The notes under the pieces are model-generated. The model searched no databases. It was not told where the DNA came from and saw only the letters and a list, made by a program, of their open reading frames with translations. This document shows positions 63,201 to 64,000 of a stretch of DNA of 64,000 nt, one piece after another. The stretch lies in assembly GCA_947479755.1 (NCBI GenBank), contig CANKAM010000016.1:1-64000 (forward strand). Reading direction: 5' to 3'. The first letter of the stretch is position 1; every line of letters starts with the position of its first letter. The stretch is from Bacteroidota bacterium. Lineage in GTDB: Bacteria > Bacteroidota > Bacteroidia > SXHM01. The position numbers and the translations under genes were made by a program.

Positions 63201-64000
63201 AAACCGCTACCAGTATTTACTTGCCATTGGTAAGTTAAGCCGGTTCCATTTGCAGTAACATCAAGTGTTACGTTGTCGCCATCGCAAACACTTTGGTCTT
63301 GCGGCTGAACTGAAATGTAAGGCGAAGTAGTTTCGTTTAAGGTTACTACGTTGGTAACAGAAGTTCCTGAACAAATAACACCGTTAATAACGCAACGGTA
63401 AGTGAAACCGTCCATTCCCGGAAGAGTTCCGCTTAGGGTAAGCGTTGATGTTGATGTTCCGCTATAGATACCGCCATCAGAAAGGATAACAAAACCACTT
63501 CCTGAATCTTCCTGCCACTGGTAGGTAAGACCTGTTCCGCTCGCTGAAACACTGAACACAGCAACATCACCCAAACAAACGAATTGGTCAACCGGTTGTG
63601 AGCTGATGAAAGGATTTGGATCTTCATTAAGCGTTACTACTACTGAAGTAACAGATGATGAACAGTTGTTTGATCCTGAAACTATTACCTGATATTGATA
63701 ACCATCATAACTTAACGGAATACCTGTGAGTGAAAGTGTTGCTGTTGTAGCTCCGCTGTAAACACCACCGTCAACTAAATCCACAAATCCGCTTCCATCA
63801 TCAACCTGCCATTGGTAAGTTAAGAAACTTCCATTTGCAGTTACGCTGAAAGAAGCAACATCGCCTTCGCAATAGTTTTGATCAGTTGGTTCAGTAGCAA
63901 CTAAAGGAGAAGTGTTAATATATAGCACCGCATAATTTGAAACAGCATCAGAAGAACAGTTAATTGTTCCTGAAACAACTACGCGATACTGATAACCCAG
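60245..64000 (-). CDS. giant modular T9SS-exported protein, 5' part beyond the window
   Basis: The open frame continues to the window end, so the N-terminus is missing; the shorter start at 63928 (GTG) is not real because in-frame module sequence runs to 64000. At least 1251 residues are visible. From the N-terminal side there are Ig-like modules (about one partial plus four, pattern QPxDQ-x2-CxGD...LTYQW...GYQY), then four modules of PVVSFSGLxxxYCxDxxxxxL...GTFSGPGI, then five of xxFCxGDxxxLNAGxGY...TQTITVTxxG, one variant, and a type-A sorting domain (ISIYPNPTNSVFTF ... GMYMLTIRTEKGSVTKRIV). Expected to be a surface adhesin-like protein. Confidence 0.9.
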   Translation of the reverse strand: MGYQYRVVVSGTINCSSDAVSNYAVLYINTSPLVATEPTDQNYCEGDVASFSVTANGSFLTYQWQVDDGSGFVDLVDGGVYSGATTATLSLTGIPLSYDGYQYQVIVSGSNNCSSSVTSVVVTLNEDPNPFISSQPVDQFVCLGDVAVFSVSASGTGLTYQWQEDSGSGFVILSDGGIYSGTSTSTLTLSGTLPGMDGFTYRCVINGVICSGTSVTNVVTLNETTSPYISVQPQDQSVCDGDNVTLDVTANGTGLTYQWQVNTGSGFVNVTNGSLYSGATTSSLSISSTTLAMDGYQYICIISGTICANSSTTNSVTLAVGVGPEITLGPGNQIICDGDNASFTVTSQGNNLTYGWQVNDGSGWTFINNGGVYSNSNTATLVISGADVSMNGYQYQVVVAGSINCSVYSTSTSAVLLVNPLPVVSFSGLNSEYCVDAALATLTGAPVGGTFSGPGIIGNDFSASTAGVGGPYTILYEYTDGNGCFNSTTQTVSVNPLPVVSFSGLAGPYCINDNTPVQLTATPAGGTFSGPGINGLANQFVPSNSSLGTVSITYTYTDGNGCTSFETQSAIVNDIPALTLSGTAPSYCVDDNTPVTLVATPTGGTFSGPGVTGGSWTASDAGVGTHIITYTYTDGNNCTNSTTISVVVNDLPVVTFTGLAANYCEDALADALTGIPASGTFSGTGINANDFEPATAGVGTHPITYTYTDVNGCVNSETQSTTVNALPVPVITPASVDFCQGDYAILNASNGYSQYTWTTGFNGQQTLVNTGGQVTVTVTDVNGCVGTSAPATVVVNTPPVIDLGPDTTICTQTSYTLNAGYPGSTYDWSTGEFTQSITVSSTGAYAVTVIDQNGCEGFDYAIVTVSQTLAPVVTSSGLTTFCQGDSIVLDAGSGYATYLWSDGITQTQTITVTQPGFYQVFVTNSLGCDGFSSPVIVTVLQNPSPAISADGPLSFCPGEDVVLNAGFGYNAFQWQPGLENTQTLTVTQSGQYSVTVTASNGCSGSSAPVTVEVFPVPNPQIQADGPLQFCDGDDVVLSVLGNYASYLWTSGSTTPEILVTESGQYGVIVMDLNGCIDSSQVVNPVTVTVWDPQPFILESGDTLTCTPAFAGYQWYENDTMVTIPGANSQILITQSSGNYTVVVTDANGCSGESNIIEHSQTSIEDLALNAVISIYPNPTNSVFTFNALFTGYENLRLELTNALGQLIIPVEDVKDVMTVKRDYNLNHLPDGMYMLTIRTEKGSVTKRIVKN

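Noticed and set aside
1-64000. Insertion sequences, integrases, prophage genes or toxin-antitoxin and anti-phage genes
   Set aside because: No frame on either strand shows transposase, integrase, phage or defence-system motifs; the only mobile-type signals are short repeats and the tRNA/GIY-YIG locus.

Overview
The window is a chromosomal segment of a Bacteroidota bacterium. Several things point there: type IX secretion system (T9SS) sorting domains on at least five large secreted proteins, a GldM motor protein, CotH/lamin-tail and PKD-type cell-surface proteins, two DUF5686 proteins, promoters of the TTTG / TAnnTTTG type, A-rich start regions without Shine-Dalgarno sequences, and many short dispersed intergenic inverted repeats. 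I cannot fix the order or genus. No rRNA, CRISPR array, transposase or integrase is visible. Most of the window is housekeeping and envelope genes; no gene-free stretch exceeds about 300 bases.

Layout. 1-6.2 kb: a DUF5686 outer-membrane protein (cut by the window edge), tryptophanase, a quinone-reductase-like MDR enzyme, a flippase-like membrane protein and an EamA transporter. 6.2-10.2 kb: a giant modular T9SS type-B surface protein with a small secreted protein upstream. 10.4-15.5 kb: M42 aminopeptidase, an isolated gldM, an ECF sigma factor coupled to a small membrane protein, and aspartate kinase. 15.6-20.9 kb: a three-gene run (GNAT, M1 aminopeptidase, class V aminotransferase), then an HD protein and a universal stress protein. 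21-25.4 kb: the rimP-nusA-infB operon behind a leader hairpin. 25.5-36.7 kb: a c-type-haem/monooxygenase-like T9SS protein, dprA, purT, a tiny lipoprotein, a 1654-residue CotH/lamin-tail protein and a CtpA-type protease, with a dCMP deaminase just upstream of the protease.

37.2-37.8 kb is the most unusual locus. An intact tRNA-Leu(CAA) is flanked on each side by a broken tRNA-Leu copy. In each relic three bases are replaced by the same 18-bp perfect palindrome. A small GIY-YIG nuclease gene sits between the intact tRNA and the 3' relic. It looks like a minimal tRNA-associated mobile element without an integrase.

37.8-50.8 kb: a biotin carrier protein, a PfkB kinase, a PaaE-like reductase, TauE/SafE and LysE transporters, a carotenoid-desaturase-like enzyme with hemL, kynureninase, RNase HII, pyruvate dehydrogenase E1 beta, glycyl-tRNA synthetase and E1 alpha. 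51-57.4 kb: a second DUF5686 protein, then a tight four-gene operon of two uncharacterised envelope proteins, a UbiA-like membrane protein with one degenerate metal motif, and a T9SS-exported phosphoesterase. 57.5-64 kb: two more large modular secreted proteins, the last running off the window. Tryptophanase and kynureninase both act on tryptophan or its breakdown products but lie 42 kb apart.
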